A DNA stretch of 64,000 bases from Antrodiella citrinella (taxonomy: Eukaryota; Basidiomycota; Agaricomycetes; Polyporales; Steccherinaceae): assembly GCA_004802725.1 (NCBI GenBank), contig SGPM01000030.1, forward strand, positions 62,001-126,000, read 5' to 3'. A program made the translations under genes and the position numbers. The notes under the pieces were generated by a model, which did not search any database, was not told the DNA's origin, and worked only from the letters and a program-made list of their open reading frames with translations. This document shows positions 48,644 to 59,504 of the stretch, one piece after another (the first letter of the stretch is position 1; every line of letters starts with the position of its first letter).

Positions 48644-50493
48644 TCAGGAATTCTCTGTCGCCGAGGGCTCCGTTTCTGTAGGAGCGGACGTCGTAGTCGG
48701 TGGTACGCTTATACTTGTCGGCTCACTTGTCCCTGCCTCGCTCTCCTCGACTGCACTACTACCCGCTGCCTCCCCCTCTTCTACCCGCTTCGGTGCTCTA
48801 GTCTTGAGATTCGTATATGCTGGAGGCAACTCTATCGTCTCTGCTCCCTCGTCTTCATCGTCATCTCCAGGCCCAGCATCCTCGTGCTGCACGATGTTGA
48901 CCGGCCTGAATACGGGTGGTAATGGGCTTTTGCGCATGTATGTCGACGTGCCTACGGTCTGTCCATCAGGCGTGCTTCTCCCGGCCTCCGTCCCCGAATA
49001 GTGGGATAATCGCCGATCTCTCGATGGATGCAGGCTCCCGGATGGTGCTGAAGGATCGCCGGCAGAGGAAGATGCCACGGTGGGATCTGGTACAATGAAT
49101 GGCTCAGGTTCGTAGTACCGAGGAAGTTGTGATGTGTCAGGATGCGCCTCATCCTCGTCGTCTTGACGGAAGAGATCAACAGGTCCTTCCTTCTGTTGTT
49201 TGTGGTGATTGCTACGGCGGCGCCAAAAGAGGAACCCGATGACGAGGACCGCAATGACGACCACACCCGCGATCACACCACCTACGATCGCACCCACATT
49301 GGTTTTTGAGCTGTCCAATGCGCAAGGACGTTAGCTAGGGTGATCAAACTAGCGTAAAGATGGAGATGATGCAACGCGCTGCTTACCCTCCGCCGCTCCC
49401 CGTCCCTGATCCAGAAGTACTGGTCGGATAACTGCCACCTGCGGGTGATCCAGGCGTGGATGACGGGCTTTGGTCACTCAAACACGAGTTGTCACCCTGG
49501 CCGACAATGAAGACTGAGCTACCGGCCGTTCCAGGACCCCGATCGTCGCCTCCAACGAGCAAAAGCGTCGTGCCAGCTCTTACAGACGCTGTCCAGTTGA
49601 ATCCTAGACCTTGATCGGGCACAGTTGACAACGCTCCTTCGGGTACGCTAAATGATTGACCACCCGGGATGGCGCCTTGGAAGGTTGGCGTGCTGTGGCG
49701 AGAGATTTAGGTATCAGGATCTCGTTCAGAACATCAAAAGCAAAAGGTGCGCACCCTTGTACCAGGGTTGGATCCCACCATATGCGTGTAGGGGCACATT
49801 GGTTGATAACACCAGCGGGGACGATACTGTATGCGAATAGTGGCTGGACTTGTGTGTGTGGATCGAAACAAGACGCGTCGTTGCTGGAGAGAACGGTAAC
49901 TGCACCACTTGTTCCACCGGAACCGAACCCGGTGCTATCGCTGACCTAGATGCAAAAAAGGACGTGAGCACTGGAGCCGAAGTATATACGGTCATTTGAG
50001 ACCGTGCAATAATTGTGAACACGACAAGAAAATAAATCGGGAGGAAGGAGTCGGGACGGGTGATGGTGATTGAGGAAGTAAACATGTGAATTCAAATTAG
50101 CAGAAAGACCCGAAGAGTCACGAAAGATAGGCCACACCCCACGAGAAAGCAGCGAGGATGAATGTGTCTACAGAAAAGAAAAGAAAAATGAAACAGAGGA
50201 GAATCACATACGACTGCAATGAACTGCGTGTTAGAGGGAAACTTCAATTGGAAACTAGTCTGTGTCGATTCTCCAGTGAAGTTCTGCTGAGTGATCTTGC
50301 GGACCTCAATGTTGCCTGGGAGAGTGGAAGGACCGACGGGAATGATAAGAACGCGGTATGGAGGGGTACCGGTACCTGTGATGCTAAGAGAAAGGTTTCC
50401 GCACTGGGTGGGGGAGTTGTCGAAGTTGAAAGAGAACGCGGCGGCGAATACGGGGAGGAGGGCGGCGGCAGAGAGAGATGTGAAGGCCCGCAT
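48644..50493 (-). CDS. Single-pass membrane protein with secreted N-domain
   Basis: Four exons (50212-50493, 49755-49945, 49387-49692, 48644-49310) give 481 residues, all in phase. A signal peptide (MRAFTSLSAAALLPVFAAAF) is followed by FSFNFDNSPTQCGNLSLSI, a domain seen in many agaricomycete surface proteins, with conserved Cys residues near 31, 123, 146 and in GDNSCLSDQ. A Ser/Pro/Gly/Thr-rich stalk precedes a transmembrane helix (GAIVGGVIAGVVVIAVLVIG) and basic stop-transfer FLFWRRR. The cytosolic tail of about 190 residues is acidic and Ser/Pro-rich with an LPPAYTN motif that resembles a PPxY-type site. The layout suggests a plasma-membrane sensor or adhesion-type protein; ligand unknown. 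Confidence 0.88.
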
Positions 50494-50782
50494 CGTTGCC
50501 GACGTTTGCAACGACGACGAAGGGAGTGTGGAGGTCGATGGACGGGACGGCGGTGGTGGTCGAGGACAAGTGACAAGAGTGAGCCGACTCTGATTGTCGT
50601 CTACACGGTCTCCTCCACCCGCCCGCGGCATCTATATGGGCGCTCTAATCTCATAGAGTCTCATCTCGCCAGAAGGAAGAGATCGTTTCAACTGTTTTCG
50701 AATGTCTGACTACAAACATACATGATATGGAGATGACGGTCCCCTGCTGTGTTACTTTATTCTCTCGTAGCAAATCACCGAA

Positions 50783-52247
50783 ATGGATGTCCCATACTGC
50801 AGTCTCTCGTCGAGAGCGTATCTTCCACAGGACTCAGTCCTCAGGTTGTTCTTATGCTAGAGGTTCCAGCTCAGGTCTCGTGTGCGCAAGCATTAGGTGC
50901 GTATACGTGCTTATTCTGTCACATCTATCCAACGAACTTATCGTTGAATTGCAGGGTCTGATACGTGGGATGTTCCAACGGCGTTTTTCATTGCAGGGAG
51001 GTGGTGGTTCTGCTTCAGTGAGTCACCCTAGATATATGTCTGACCAACTGTCAATTCACAGTAGTCATTCTACACTCTGCTCTCTCGTCAAGACGTTCCA
51101 GGCCAGAAGCCCATAGATGAGATTGTATTGGTGGCATCGTTGTCTCGTGCTCTTGTGCTTTCTGGTATGTGGCCCATATTGCTACAAGTCCAAGGCTTCA
51201 TTCAGCCCATCAGATCGTCAAGTGCACTTGTATACCTTGCCCGCTCTCGACCCTCAAATTAAGCCAATACGTAACGCCCAAACCTTCGCCGTCGATGAAC
51301 TACAACTGCGTAAACATGCCGCATCTGGGCCACCACCGCGAGGCGTTGAGCAGGTAGATTTTTGCGTCGTCAAACGAAGTTCTATCGCGTTGTTCAGTAT
51401 GAGAGATAAGCTACAATACCGAACGGTGAGTGCCTCACGAAGCGTCCTCGTCCAAGGATCCTCATGATCTTGCCCTACCGTCAGGAAATGCCCTTTCCCG
51501 TTGGTGGTCTGGTGGCCAAACGTTCTGGTCGTTTCCTCTGCATTGCGGACAAGGAGCTATACCATATGGTGGATCTGACCGGAGCTTCAACATTTCCAAT
51601 GGTGCCCATATCTCAAGCGGGGGACGGGAAGCTAAAACCCTCAATTACCGTGATCAGTGAGACTGAGTTCTTGATCCTGTCGTGGACTGGACAAGCTACG
51701 ATCGGTATATTCATCACGGTCGGAAGGAGACCCAGTACGTGGTACACTGGAGTGGCCTACATATCCAGAGTCCATCAGTGAGTACCGTCTTGTCGAACAG
51801 CCTACTCGCATCCTTTTACGCGGATTGCCACGCAGCCCTCGACTATCCTTTCATAATCGCCGTCCTCCAAAACCAGACTGTCGACATACACAACATCGAG
51901 ACGTAGTCTTTGATGCAGTCTATCCCGGCTCCGCCATCCTCTCCGACCTCCTCGTCGCCTACCACATCGGATCGGAAGCGGATTATCTGGACAGCCGGTG
52001 GTTTCATGGTGCCTACGTCTCAGGGCTCGAGCAAATTGAAGATGACGCCAGTACCGTTGATCAGGAAGAAGAAGACGCTATTATCTGCTCAAGGTGAACA
52101 AGATGCGACTGAGCCTGTGTCTACGGATGATCTAGAACTTCCGAACGAAAACATGCACGAAGACCAGAGTGGTGCACCCGAAGACGCTGAGATAGCAGAT
52201 ATCGCTGAAGAGGCACCGAAGGGCATCACGGACACACAACAAGTTTA
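50783..52247 (+). pseudogene. Degenerate, truncated Vps39/TRAP1-type CNH gene
   Basis: The pieces follow the N-terminal citron-homology (CNH) domain of Vps39/TGFBRAP1-like vacuolar tethering proteins: MDVPY, SSTGLSPQVVLMLEVPAQ, QKPIDEIVLVASLSRALVLS, LYTLPALDPQIKPIRNAQTF, GRFLCIADKELYHMVDL, KPSITVISETEFLILSWTG, GDPVRGTLEWPTYPESI, YPFIIAVLQNQTVDIHNIE. Breaks: frame changes right after MDVPY and within the YVGCSNG segment near 50955-51000, where several bases are missing; an extra G at about 51719-51725 before GDPVRG; an in-frame TAG at 51904-51906 (NIET-stop-SLMQ) where Gln is expected. The remainder (about 115 codons) ends acidic at 52247. The clathrin-like repeats and C-terminal Vps39 domains are absent. 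Confidence 0.8.
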
Positions 52248-53057
52248 GTAGCTCTTACGTCTCGTTACTTGCTTTTCTCGGGACACTGCTTCGTTTCATG
52301 CACGTGTATTCACCCGGTAATCGTTTTGAGTGGTTTAATTGCCCCCTCTACGGTGAGTCCCGTGTTCCCTTCGATACTATCTGGTCGGTGACACAGATAA
52401 CACGCCACAGTCGTGTTCGGACATCTCCGTAAAGCTTCGACCAAACCTCCTCTGCTTTGCAGGGGAGCATGCTCGTAGACTTCGAGCCAAGCCTGCCCTA
52501 GAACCGCGCGGACGATCCGGTTCGCTCCGGACAATCCGTACGGACCCAGCATTTGCGCGTTCTCCTGGCTGGACTCAGTGTTTCATAGAAAGTGAGAGAT
52601 TTTGTGTTCAAGCTGCTCGTACCGTTACAACTTGCCGTCTTCGCTCCACACTTTCTTGAACATTCCGAGGGGAAGCTGGCCTACTTCGATTTGATACAAG
52701 ACTAGTCGCCTTGCAGTCAGCAAGGGAGCTTACTACGCGCCAGGGTACGATCAGCACATGGGTGACATGATATCATGAGGGACATTGAGGCAGGAAGAAT
52801 GTCCTGTCTTCCGTTCTATCGGGGTATCTACAACAGAAACATAGCGTAACGTACACATTCAGTATGCCTCGAGTCGGAACAGAAATACGAGTTTCTGCTC
52901 CGATGCATTACCGTGCTACCCTTCATCTAGAGAGCGGAGGCACGCTCATAAACCCCCGCGTCTGGACGCCGTCCGAGAAAATAGCCACTCGAACGTGACA
53001 CGCTCCAAAGCACCATGCTCGCCGGTCAGACTGCAGAAACCACCACTGGTTCCGCAT
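52248..53057. other. Intergenic region downstream of the CNH pseudogene
   Basis: No confident gene. A minus-strand frame of 80 codons with a true ATG (52310-52552, starting MLGPYGLSGANRIVRAV) has some coding-like character, but I recognise nothing in it. No more Vps39-like sequence was found. Confidence 0.35.
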
Positions 53058-55286
53058 TCAACCCTCCTTCGGCTGGGTCTCTACCTTCCTGAGTAATCGC
53101 CGTAAAGCAGCGTCCGTGACCGTGTTTGTCCCAGAGACATATCCGCCTTTGATGTAGAGTCGTTTGGCCACCTCCAGCGCAGGCTGATACGCTCGTCGCT
53201 TCAACAGCTGGTGTATGACCGCAGTGTACGTGATGGCATTCGGACGCGTGAAGTGGACGACACCGGGGACATGCGCCGTCTTCTCTGGCGCGTTCTCCAT
53301 GTCGGTGAGTAGGTAGTTCAACTTCTCCAAGTCGCCTTCTTGTGCGAATCCAGCGGCGAGTTTCATGAAAGCTTCCCCGCCCGGCTGTATTCCGAGGCGA
53401 AACATATCTTGAAGCACCTCTGTGGCCTTGGAGGCCGAGCGAAGCGACACGAACGCGTCTATGAAGATGGTGAAATGTACTTCGTCAAATTGAACAGGAC
53501 AGGGAACGGGTTGAATATAGTCGAGATGGACAATATCTGAGTCAAAAGCGCGTTGGAGTGGATTGGGGAGGTATTTGCCTGCATCTGTCACCCCCTCAGG
53601 TTCGCGAGCGAGGGCAACTTGATCTAGTAACTCCTGATAGAATGCTTGCAGTTGTTCCAGGTCGTCCGCAATCTGGACAACTGCTCTCCACACAAGAGCC
53701 GTATGGTGAGAACCAGCCCACATTTTTGCATTCAACGTATATTGCGGCGAGACCACCGATTCAACGGGCTCCCAATCAGGACGGCCGGCTTTGAGAAGGC
53801 GTGGACGTTTGGAAAGCTTGCTCATGAATTTGGCAGCGCGTGCAGGAAGCCCGACAGCATGGAAGTGGTGCGCAAAGGCGAGAAAAACTCCGCGCGGATT
53901 CGACTGAGTTTGCTGATAGAGCATTTCAGCGAGCGCCCACTGACCAATGGTTTGTGGTCTGCGCGAGGTACGATAGGCACGACGACGGAGCAAAGTGAGA
54001 CCCGTCGTACGGCCAATCTTCTTGTAGGAATGGAAGAAGCGTGCGAGCAGAGAGGTCGGAATATCTTCGCCCTTTGTGAAAGCGTTTTTGAGGTAGCGCA
54101 ATATGGTGGCGAGAGACGAGTCCGCAGCTGGAGCCAGCGCCAGGGTGACAGGATGGATAGGAGCAGAAGGAACGGTAACTAATCGATCACCGACAATGTT
54201 GGTAGTTGTAGGTCGCTTGGTAGCAGACCGTGGGGTAGCAGACCGTGGGGTAGCAAACCGTGCGGCAGCAGACCGGACAGTGGCAGACTGAGGGGACAGC
54301 CGCGTTACTTTGTCCTTTAGAACATCCACGACTGACTCCAGTCTATCCGCGTTTCCACTACTCTTCAAGTAATCAAGTAGGAATTCACGTGTGAAGCGTG
54401 TGATGGAAATTCCGTGGGCCATCGCGTCCTGAAAAACGTCCACGGCCGCATTTACGCGACCGGCTATGCAGTGCACCCTGATAGCGAGACCGTACATCGC
54501 ACCATACCGCCGAAGAGAGACATCTCTGGTTCCACCGTAGACCACGCTTCTGAAGTATTGCGCGTCGGCTTCGCGCAATTGCCCCAGAAAAGTCAGGGTG
54601 ACCGATGGCGGGGCGTACCGCGCTAGGAAAGATACTGCTTGACCGGCTAGGAACGAGCCGTAACCTTTTGCAGCGCCCACAAGTGTAAAGTGTATCGCGA
54701 GAGGGATGTCCGGAATGGCAGAAGAAGAGAAGATAGCCCGTGAAATATTGGGGAATGACATTCCTCGAGCCTTAGGGTGACTCGCTGGAGGTATCAAGCT
54801 CCACCACTTGAGGAAGTCTGCGAGCCTCTGTCCGTTGGTGGCAGGAGACCGAAGGGACGGCGCACGCAGTGCGTGCTGTGCCATACGTTCGTAAAGAAAT
54901 CGCGGTTCGATGGTGATCCCTAATTTCGTCAGCTCTGAGTAGACCCGATCTGCGTCTTGGTATTCTCCCCGCACAACTAGACGGGCCAGGACACGGCATG
55001 GTTTGCGAGCAGCTGCAACCTCCGGGTATACACCCTCGTTTATATCATACTCCTCCAGCTTGTCTTCAAAGACATTGAGGTCGAGACCAAACTGTGGGTA
55101 TGGCTGATTTCGGATGGCGATCATGGATGGTGTTTCTTCAGAGCCGGGTAGAGTGCTGAAGTGATGCTTGACGTTGAGAATAGCGGAGACCGTCGTTGGA
55201 GACCTGAATATTCTCCCAAGAGCATCCCATCGTGTGCGTGAACGGCCGAGTGACCACGGGGGCTGAAGTAGAAGCCATGATGCCAT
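53058..55286 (-). CDS. PPR-like protein, probably mitochondrial
   Basis: A single open frame of 742 residues without introns. The N-terminus (MASWLLLQPPWSLGRSRTRW) is Arg-rich and lacks acidic residues, like a mitochondrial presequence. Helical-repeat segments occur through the protein: VLARLVVRGEYQDADRVYSE, GLAIRVHCIAGRVNAAVDVF, DAFVSLRSASKATEVLQDMF and AVIHQLLKRRAYQPALEVAK have the helix-turn-helix pattern of pentatricopeptide repeats, which bind organellar RNA. No specific yeast orthologue is recognised. A short Ser/Ala/Thr/Pro/Arg repeat sits near residues 335-365. It diverges from the NDUFAF2 gene, another mitochondrial protein, across 400 bp. Confidence 0.85.
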   Translation of the reverse strand: MASWLLLQPPWSLGRSRTRWDALGRIFRSPTTVSAILNVKHHFSTLPGSEETPSMIAIRNQPYPQFGLDLNVFEDKLEEYDINEGVYPEVAAARKPCRVLARLVVRGEYQDADRVYSELTKLGITIEPRFLYERMAQHALRAPSLRSPATNGQRLADFLKWWSLIPPASHPKARGMSFPNISRAIFSSSAIPDIPLAIHFTLVGAAKGYGSFLAGQAVSFLARYAPPSVTLTFLGQLREADAQYFRSVVYGGTRDVSLRRYGAMYGLAIRVHCIAGRVNAAVDVFQDAMAHGISITRFTREFLLDYLKSSGNADRLESVVDVLKDKVTRLSPQSATVRSAAARFATPRSATPRSATKRPTTTNIVGDRLVTVPSAPIHPVTLALAPAADSSLATILRYLKNAFTKGEDIPTSLLARFFHSYKKIGRTTGLTLLRRRAYRTSRRPQTIGQWALAEMLYQQTQSNPRGVFLAFAHHFHAVGLPARAAKFMSKLSKRPRLLKAGRPDWEPVESVVSPQYTLNAKMWAGSHHTALVWRAVVQIADDLEQLQAFYQELLDQVALAREPEGVTDAGKYLPNPLQRAFDSDIVHLDYIQPVPCPVQFDEVHFTIFIDAFVSLRSASKATEVLQDMFRLGIQPGGEAFMKLAAGFAQEGDLEKLNYLLTDMENAPEKTAHVPGVVHFTRPNAITYTAVIHQLLKRRAYQPALEVAKRLYIKGGYVSGTNTVTDAALRRLLRKVETQPKEG
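54221..54294 (+). repeat. 15-bp tandem repeat inside the PPR-like gene
   Basis: Two perfect copies of TAGCAGACCGTGGGG (54221-54235, 54236-54250) are followed by three imperfect ones. On the coding strand they encode a five-residue unit of the type SATPR, so copy-number change would keep the frame. It lies in a linker between helical repeats. Confidence 0.85.
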
Positions 55287-55686
55287 ACAAGCACGGCCTG
55301 GAAAGATTTAAGATACAGAGTGAGATTTAGCAGCTGTCAACAGACTGCCAACGTACTTTATTGACCCCCTCTGAAACTTTCCTGCTATGGCGGAGCCAGT
55401 GAAGTGAGACGTCGCATATGTCTATGGTGTTGAGAACGTCGAAAGTCACGTAGAGCCTGCGTAGAGCTACAGTGACTTTCACGGTAGCGCCGGTGACGAA
55501 AATACTGGAGTTTTACGTTTTTACATACTACGATGAAGTAATAAATAATATTTATGCAATATTTATGTCTATAAAGTCTGTGTAAGTTGTTGCTCGAAGA
55601 AATATATTCAACGTCACTTTTCGGAACTTCTTGCTGTGTACTCACCTCTGTTCACCATCTCGGCGGTGCTTTCAAGCATACTCTTT
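55287..55686. promoter_or_regulatory. Divergent promoter region, PPR-like / NDUFAF2
   Basis: These 400 bp separate the start codons of two mitochondrial protein genes. They contain an inverted repeat (listed separately) and an AT-rich tract with TAATAAATAATATTTATG around 55538-55555. Confidence 0.5.
55441..55480. repeat. Inverted repeat in the divergent promoter
   Basis: GAAAGTCAC at 55441-55449 pairs with GTGACTTTC at 55472-55480. Inside it, GTAG and CTAC extend the stem after a one-base bulge, leaving a loop of about 13 bases. It could be a binding site for a dimeric regulator or a hairpin in a 5' untranslated region. Confidence 0.75.
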
Positions 55687-56491
55687 ATGTCCTTTCTGCG
55701 TCGCATATGGCGGAAATTGACCAACCCCGTGCGTACGTCGTCCCGGTTGCAACCAATGATAATTTGTACCGAACTCAATTGTATCATAGACGGGTTTTGT
55801 AGGAAAGGATCTTGAGGGTGTGTGCATCAGTTCCAAGTACAAGTTCGCCTTTGCTGAGCTAGTGTTTATAGGGAACAAGTACTATGAATACCCTAATCCA
55901 TGTATGTCGAATCTATCTCTCACATAACACCTTTGACCAATGTGTTCTGGTAGTGGAAGCAACTCGCACAAAACGCGTTGTAAAGTATCGTAAAGGGTAC
56001 GACATGTGGACGTATGTTGCTGGTGGAAAACGACTACCCGGTACGTCTCTGTCATCTTGACTCCCCATTCTCTTGTTTACTTTCGTATGCCAGTTCAATG
56101 GTCTTCATGGTTGACGCACACTCGTCCCCATGCACCCACACTCAAGGTATGTAAACTCGCTATCACGCATCTAGCAGTCGAGTTGAGAACATGTCGTGCC
56201 GTTGGTTAGGAACTGCAGGCCGACCTTGTTCGTCAGCAACGCGTCCTGCACGGTGCTGCTATGATTGAAGCTCGCGAACGTCGAACCATAGGCGCGCCTG
56301 CTTCTCTATCACAAAGAGAGCCTTTTCCATCTACGATACACCGGTCAGCATCTTCCAATCAGTCCTCACCATCAGGGAACGGAACGGCAGCACCTCCAAC
56401 ATGGCAGGGGAAGCCAAATCCTTTCGCTCAAGTTCCCAAAGGTGCCGACGAGCCGCAGGCATGGTCGCCTCGAGCTGTACGGAGAGGATAA
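55687..56491 (+). CDS. NDUFAF2: Complex I assembly factor NDUFAF2 / NDUFA12-like protein
   Basis: Six exons (55687-55728, 55790-55817, 55872-55901, 55960-56040, 56094-56146, 56210-56491) give 171 residues, all in phase. The protein reads MSFLRRIWRKLTNPTGFVGK, DLEGNKYYEYPNPSTRTKRV, YDMWTYVAGGKRLPVQWSSW and LTHTRPHAPTLKELQADLVR, the signature of the NDUFA12/B17.2 family. The Ser/Pro-rich extension ending PQAWSPRAVRRG fits the assembly factor NDUFAF2 (mimitin, B17.2L) better than the NDUFA12 subunit. NDUFAF2 holds a late intermediate of complex I in the mitochondrial matrix until NDUFA12 replaces it. Exons 2 and 3 are only 28 and 30 bp, which automated models could miss. Confidence 0.93.
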
Positions 56492-58795
56492 TCCATGTAA
56501 ATACCGTCTTCTGAGTCCCGTTTATTTGACTGCAAATTGGAAGAGCACGTAAATCGTCTGCACAACAAGGTCACGATAGATGGTAACATGAAGCGAAGGC
56601 TGATTTCTCATTGCTCGCCAGGACGTTGAAAATCTGATTTGACGCATAACATACTGCTGAAGGAGCGTTCACCGCCTTTGTTCGGTCCTGTGTGTACTAT
56701 TCAGAGATAATTCTACATCCATAGAGCAGCTTGTCATGGTACCAGACGTCGCAAGTTCAAGTGATAAGCAGACCGATGCACTGTGGCTCTGCCGGCTCCG
56801 CCATAAACATCCGCCACTTCTTCACAGCGTGTAGAGGGGAATGCTACGTCGGTCTTGAGATTATCCAAATGATGAAACCCCTAGACCGCTGAGTACGCAT
56901 GCGAGCAGACCCTGTAGATCGGACGCGTGGAATCCATCGACGCGACCATTGACGAGCGGAAATCCCGAGCGAACACTGAAGACGCAGCAAGTAGATAAAT
57001 TCATCGCTGTCTACTCGTCGTTTACAGTGCTGTACCTCGTGTGTGAAGGTTTTTGGGTCCTAGGAACAGCGATGAATCAGCGACTGTCTTGAAATACTAC
57101 TAGCTAGGAAAAAACGTACAATGTCTTACGTCCCACATTGCGTCCACGACAACGTTCATGAACACCTTCGATATGTGGAGATACAATGGCGTCCCCTATG
57201 CTCCTAAACTTCATCGCGAGTGCATGCTGCGTTGTACTGAATTTTGGACAAGAAAACCTTAGCACGGCATGTCCCGCTATTTGTCGCTGTTGTTTTATAG
57301 CACCGTTAGGACTGGCAGATACAGCGAATCTCGAGTCGAGAACGCGATGCCAAAGTGCTTGCGACGGTGAAGAATGCAACGGATAATGCCGCGGCCGCTC
57401 ATGGATTTGACGTGTGAGGAGACCGATATATCTATACACGCATCGCGAAGACCTAAGAACCTCAGTCTCGAGGGGCCTGAGCTGAGGCGAGTGTAGTCTC
57501 GTACCCAGCCGTTTATGGTAATTTGACAGAGGTCAAACCGACGGTTACGTCGACTCATAAACGTCTGGTGACATTCAGAGGTGTGGGTGTAGGTGACCTT
57601 CATCCCTTCTCCCTCTGCCTCGTTCTCTTTGCCTTTTCGGGATAAAGGGCTGGAACGGCGACTAAGGCGAGTGGAGATGTACTGAGTTCTGAACAGCGCA
57701 CTAGTCCTGGGCTCCCATTCGGTGTCTCGAGCTCTTTGTCGCAGCGTTCCGCTCTGTGAATCACGAACGCTTGCCCCTCCAAGTGCGTATGCAGTCATCG
57801 ACTACGTGATCGGAGAGGATCAAAGTGGAGCCGATACGGTAAACCTCCACGGCTGGTATCATAGTAAGAACTCTAGAAAGGCCAACGGTGCGGTGCCACT
57901 TACATTTTGAACATATCTTTTCTTTTCGTCCGTGCTTGCTGGTGAGATCATGAAGTTGAAGGTAGACCAGGTAAAGGTAGGTTCATGTCGGAGTCATGTC
58001 GGAGGTACATGTCTTGACCGTTTTCAGAGCTCATAACGGCGTGCACATCGACGGATGGGACGTACCACTCACTGGCCTAGGGAAGACATTACACTTTGAA
58101 TGACACTTCAAACGCCGATCTGTCTGAGAATCGCATAATGAAGTGCTTCCGGGCGCTATGAGGCCCGTCTGGCCTTCGGTCACGGTGAAGAGTGCTGTGG
58201 TGGTGTGCGGAAGGACTCGGATGAGCTCTGAAGTAAAGGGGATGAGCAGTTAACGGTTTCTAGGTAAGTCCTTCCGAGTCAAATTGATCCTTCACGAGCC
58301 GGCCTGGAAGTAACTCTTGTGAACAGACTAAGTAAAAACTGTGGAGGATGAGAGACCTGATCACTGGCGGGCAGAATGTGTATAGCGAAAGGCGGTTGCA
58401 GGACGTGAATATGATGATGAGGGGTCGGGACCTTGCGATCCGAAGTAGAGAACCTGAAGTCCTGGTCCTCTGGCTGTACCTCCCCGTATTCTCCGTCCCT
58501 CCCTTCTCCTTCTGTAGGACCGCTGTGGACTCCTTCAGAAAGAGACCCTGCTGTTACATGAGGACGCAGTGCCGTGCCTGTGTGGTGCAATGGTCGTTAG
58601 GATGAATCACAGGGGTTGTACTGCTTACCGTGCCCGGCAGAAGAACAGTGAAAGATTTCACACGGCTACTACCTCGGGGAAGTATTGTCCATAGCATATG
58701 GGATATAGAAAGGATGCTTCCACCGTGACCGGGTGCTGGTATGCGTCTGCTCGCTTGTGTCGCGGGTCGAACAAGCGGTGGAGGATGAGGGGCGC
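56492..58795. other. Gene-poor region
   Basis: About 2.3 kb without a convincing gene on either strand. Open frames (for example minus strand 57295-57798) have Arg- and Ser-rich, noncoding-looking translations. No terminal repeats, transposase motif or reverse-transcriptase motif was recognised. Confidence 0.4.
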
Positions 58796-59287
58796 ATGAA
58801 AAGTTCTGGGACGACGTACAAAGATACGTTCGTTGTGTCTTTTCTTTTTAAGAGGATGGAGGACAAGAATCTAGGAGCTGAGAAAGAGGTAAGATCACAC
58901 CGCATAGGCGACGAGGTTGGCTTGACGAGCGCCCTTCTTTCTCTTTCATCCATCTTCCACTTTCTTACGCTCAGACACATTCTGAAATGTTTTACCGTCG
59001 GCCAGTCAACACACTCCCTTCGTATGTTCTCGACAAAGGAAAATTTTCCAGAACATTGTCCAAGGCAAACAGCGGTAACGTCTCTCGCAAGAACACCTCC
59101 CGGACCCGCGAGACCTGCAGACCTATTAGCGTCGTTTTCACAAGGACAAAACAAACCTCTCCATCCACCACTGCATAATCACACCGTTCCGAAGGTTCTA
59201 CGAACGGCGACAATCATTCAGGCGGACGACGAAATGTTTAATGGGTCTGACGCAGTTGCATATCGCCAGACCTCCATGTTGCCATGA
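58796..59287 (+). CDS. Possible small unrecognised protein
   Basis: An open frame of about 163 codons from ATG at 58796 (MKSSGTTYKDTFVVSFLF). The last third looks most coding-like (ARPADLLASFSQGQNKPLHP, VLRTATIIQADDEMFNGSDA). A second possible start is RMFSTKENFPEHC near 59020. No family recognised; it may also be noncoding. Confidence 0.25.
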   Translation: MKSSGTTYKDTFVVSFLFKRMEDKNLGAEKEVRSHRIGDEVGLTSALLSLSSIFHFLTLRHILKCFTVGQSTHSLRMFSTKENFPEHCPRQTAVTSLARTPPGPARPADLLASFSQGQNKPLHPPLHNHTVPKVLRTATIIQADDEMFNGSDAVAYRQTSMLP

Positions 59288-59504
59288 TCTTCTTCCACGG
59301 GTCCGAATCACTGCCTAGCACACTAGCAAAGGATCTCAGTCGCTATCGACTCGGGGAATCTTCATTGCGGAGTTAGCTAAATGACAGAAAGCAAAAATGG
59401 CTAGCTGAAAAACGAGACACGACGACTTCTATATCTTTGGGCACAACGCAAGAAACGGGAGCTGGAAAAGGGATGTGGATATCATGGTGGAGACGGTCTG
59501 AGGT

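Noticed and set aside
56868..56900. C/D-box snoRNA signal (ATGATGA followed by CTGA)
   Set aside because: The two boxes are only about 20 bases apart and there is no closing stem or second box pair.
57295..57798. A 167-codon minus-strand frame
   Set aside because: Arg- and Ser-rich translation without domain, splice signals or conserved look; probably chance.
58583..58655. tRNA-like A-box (TGGTGCAATGG) near 58588
   Set aside because: No B-box (GGTTCRANYCC) and no acceptor stem at the right distance.
58669..59154. A 161-codon minus-strand frame
   Set aside because: It overlaps the more coding-like plus-strand frame and has a random composition.
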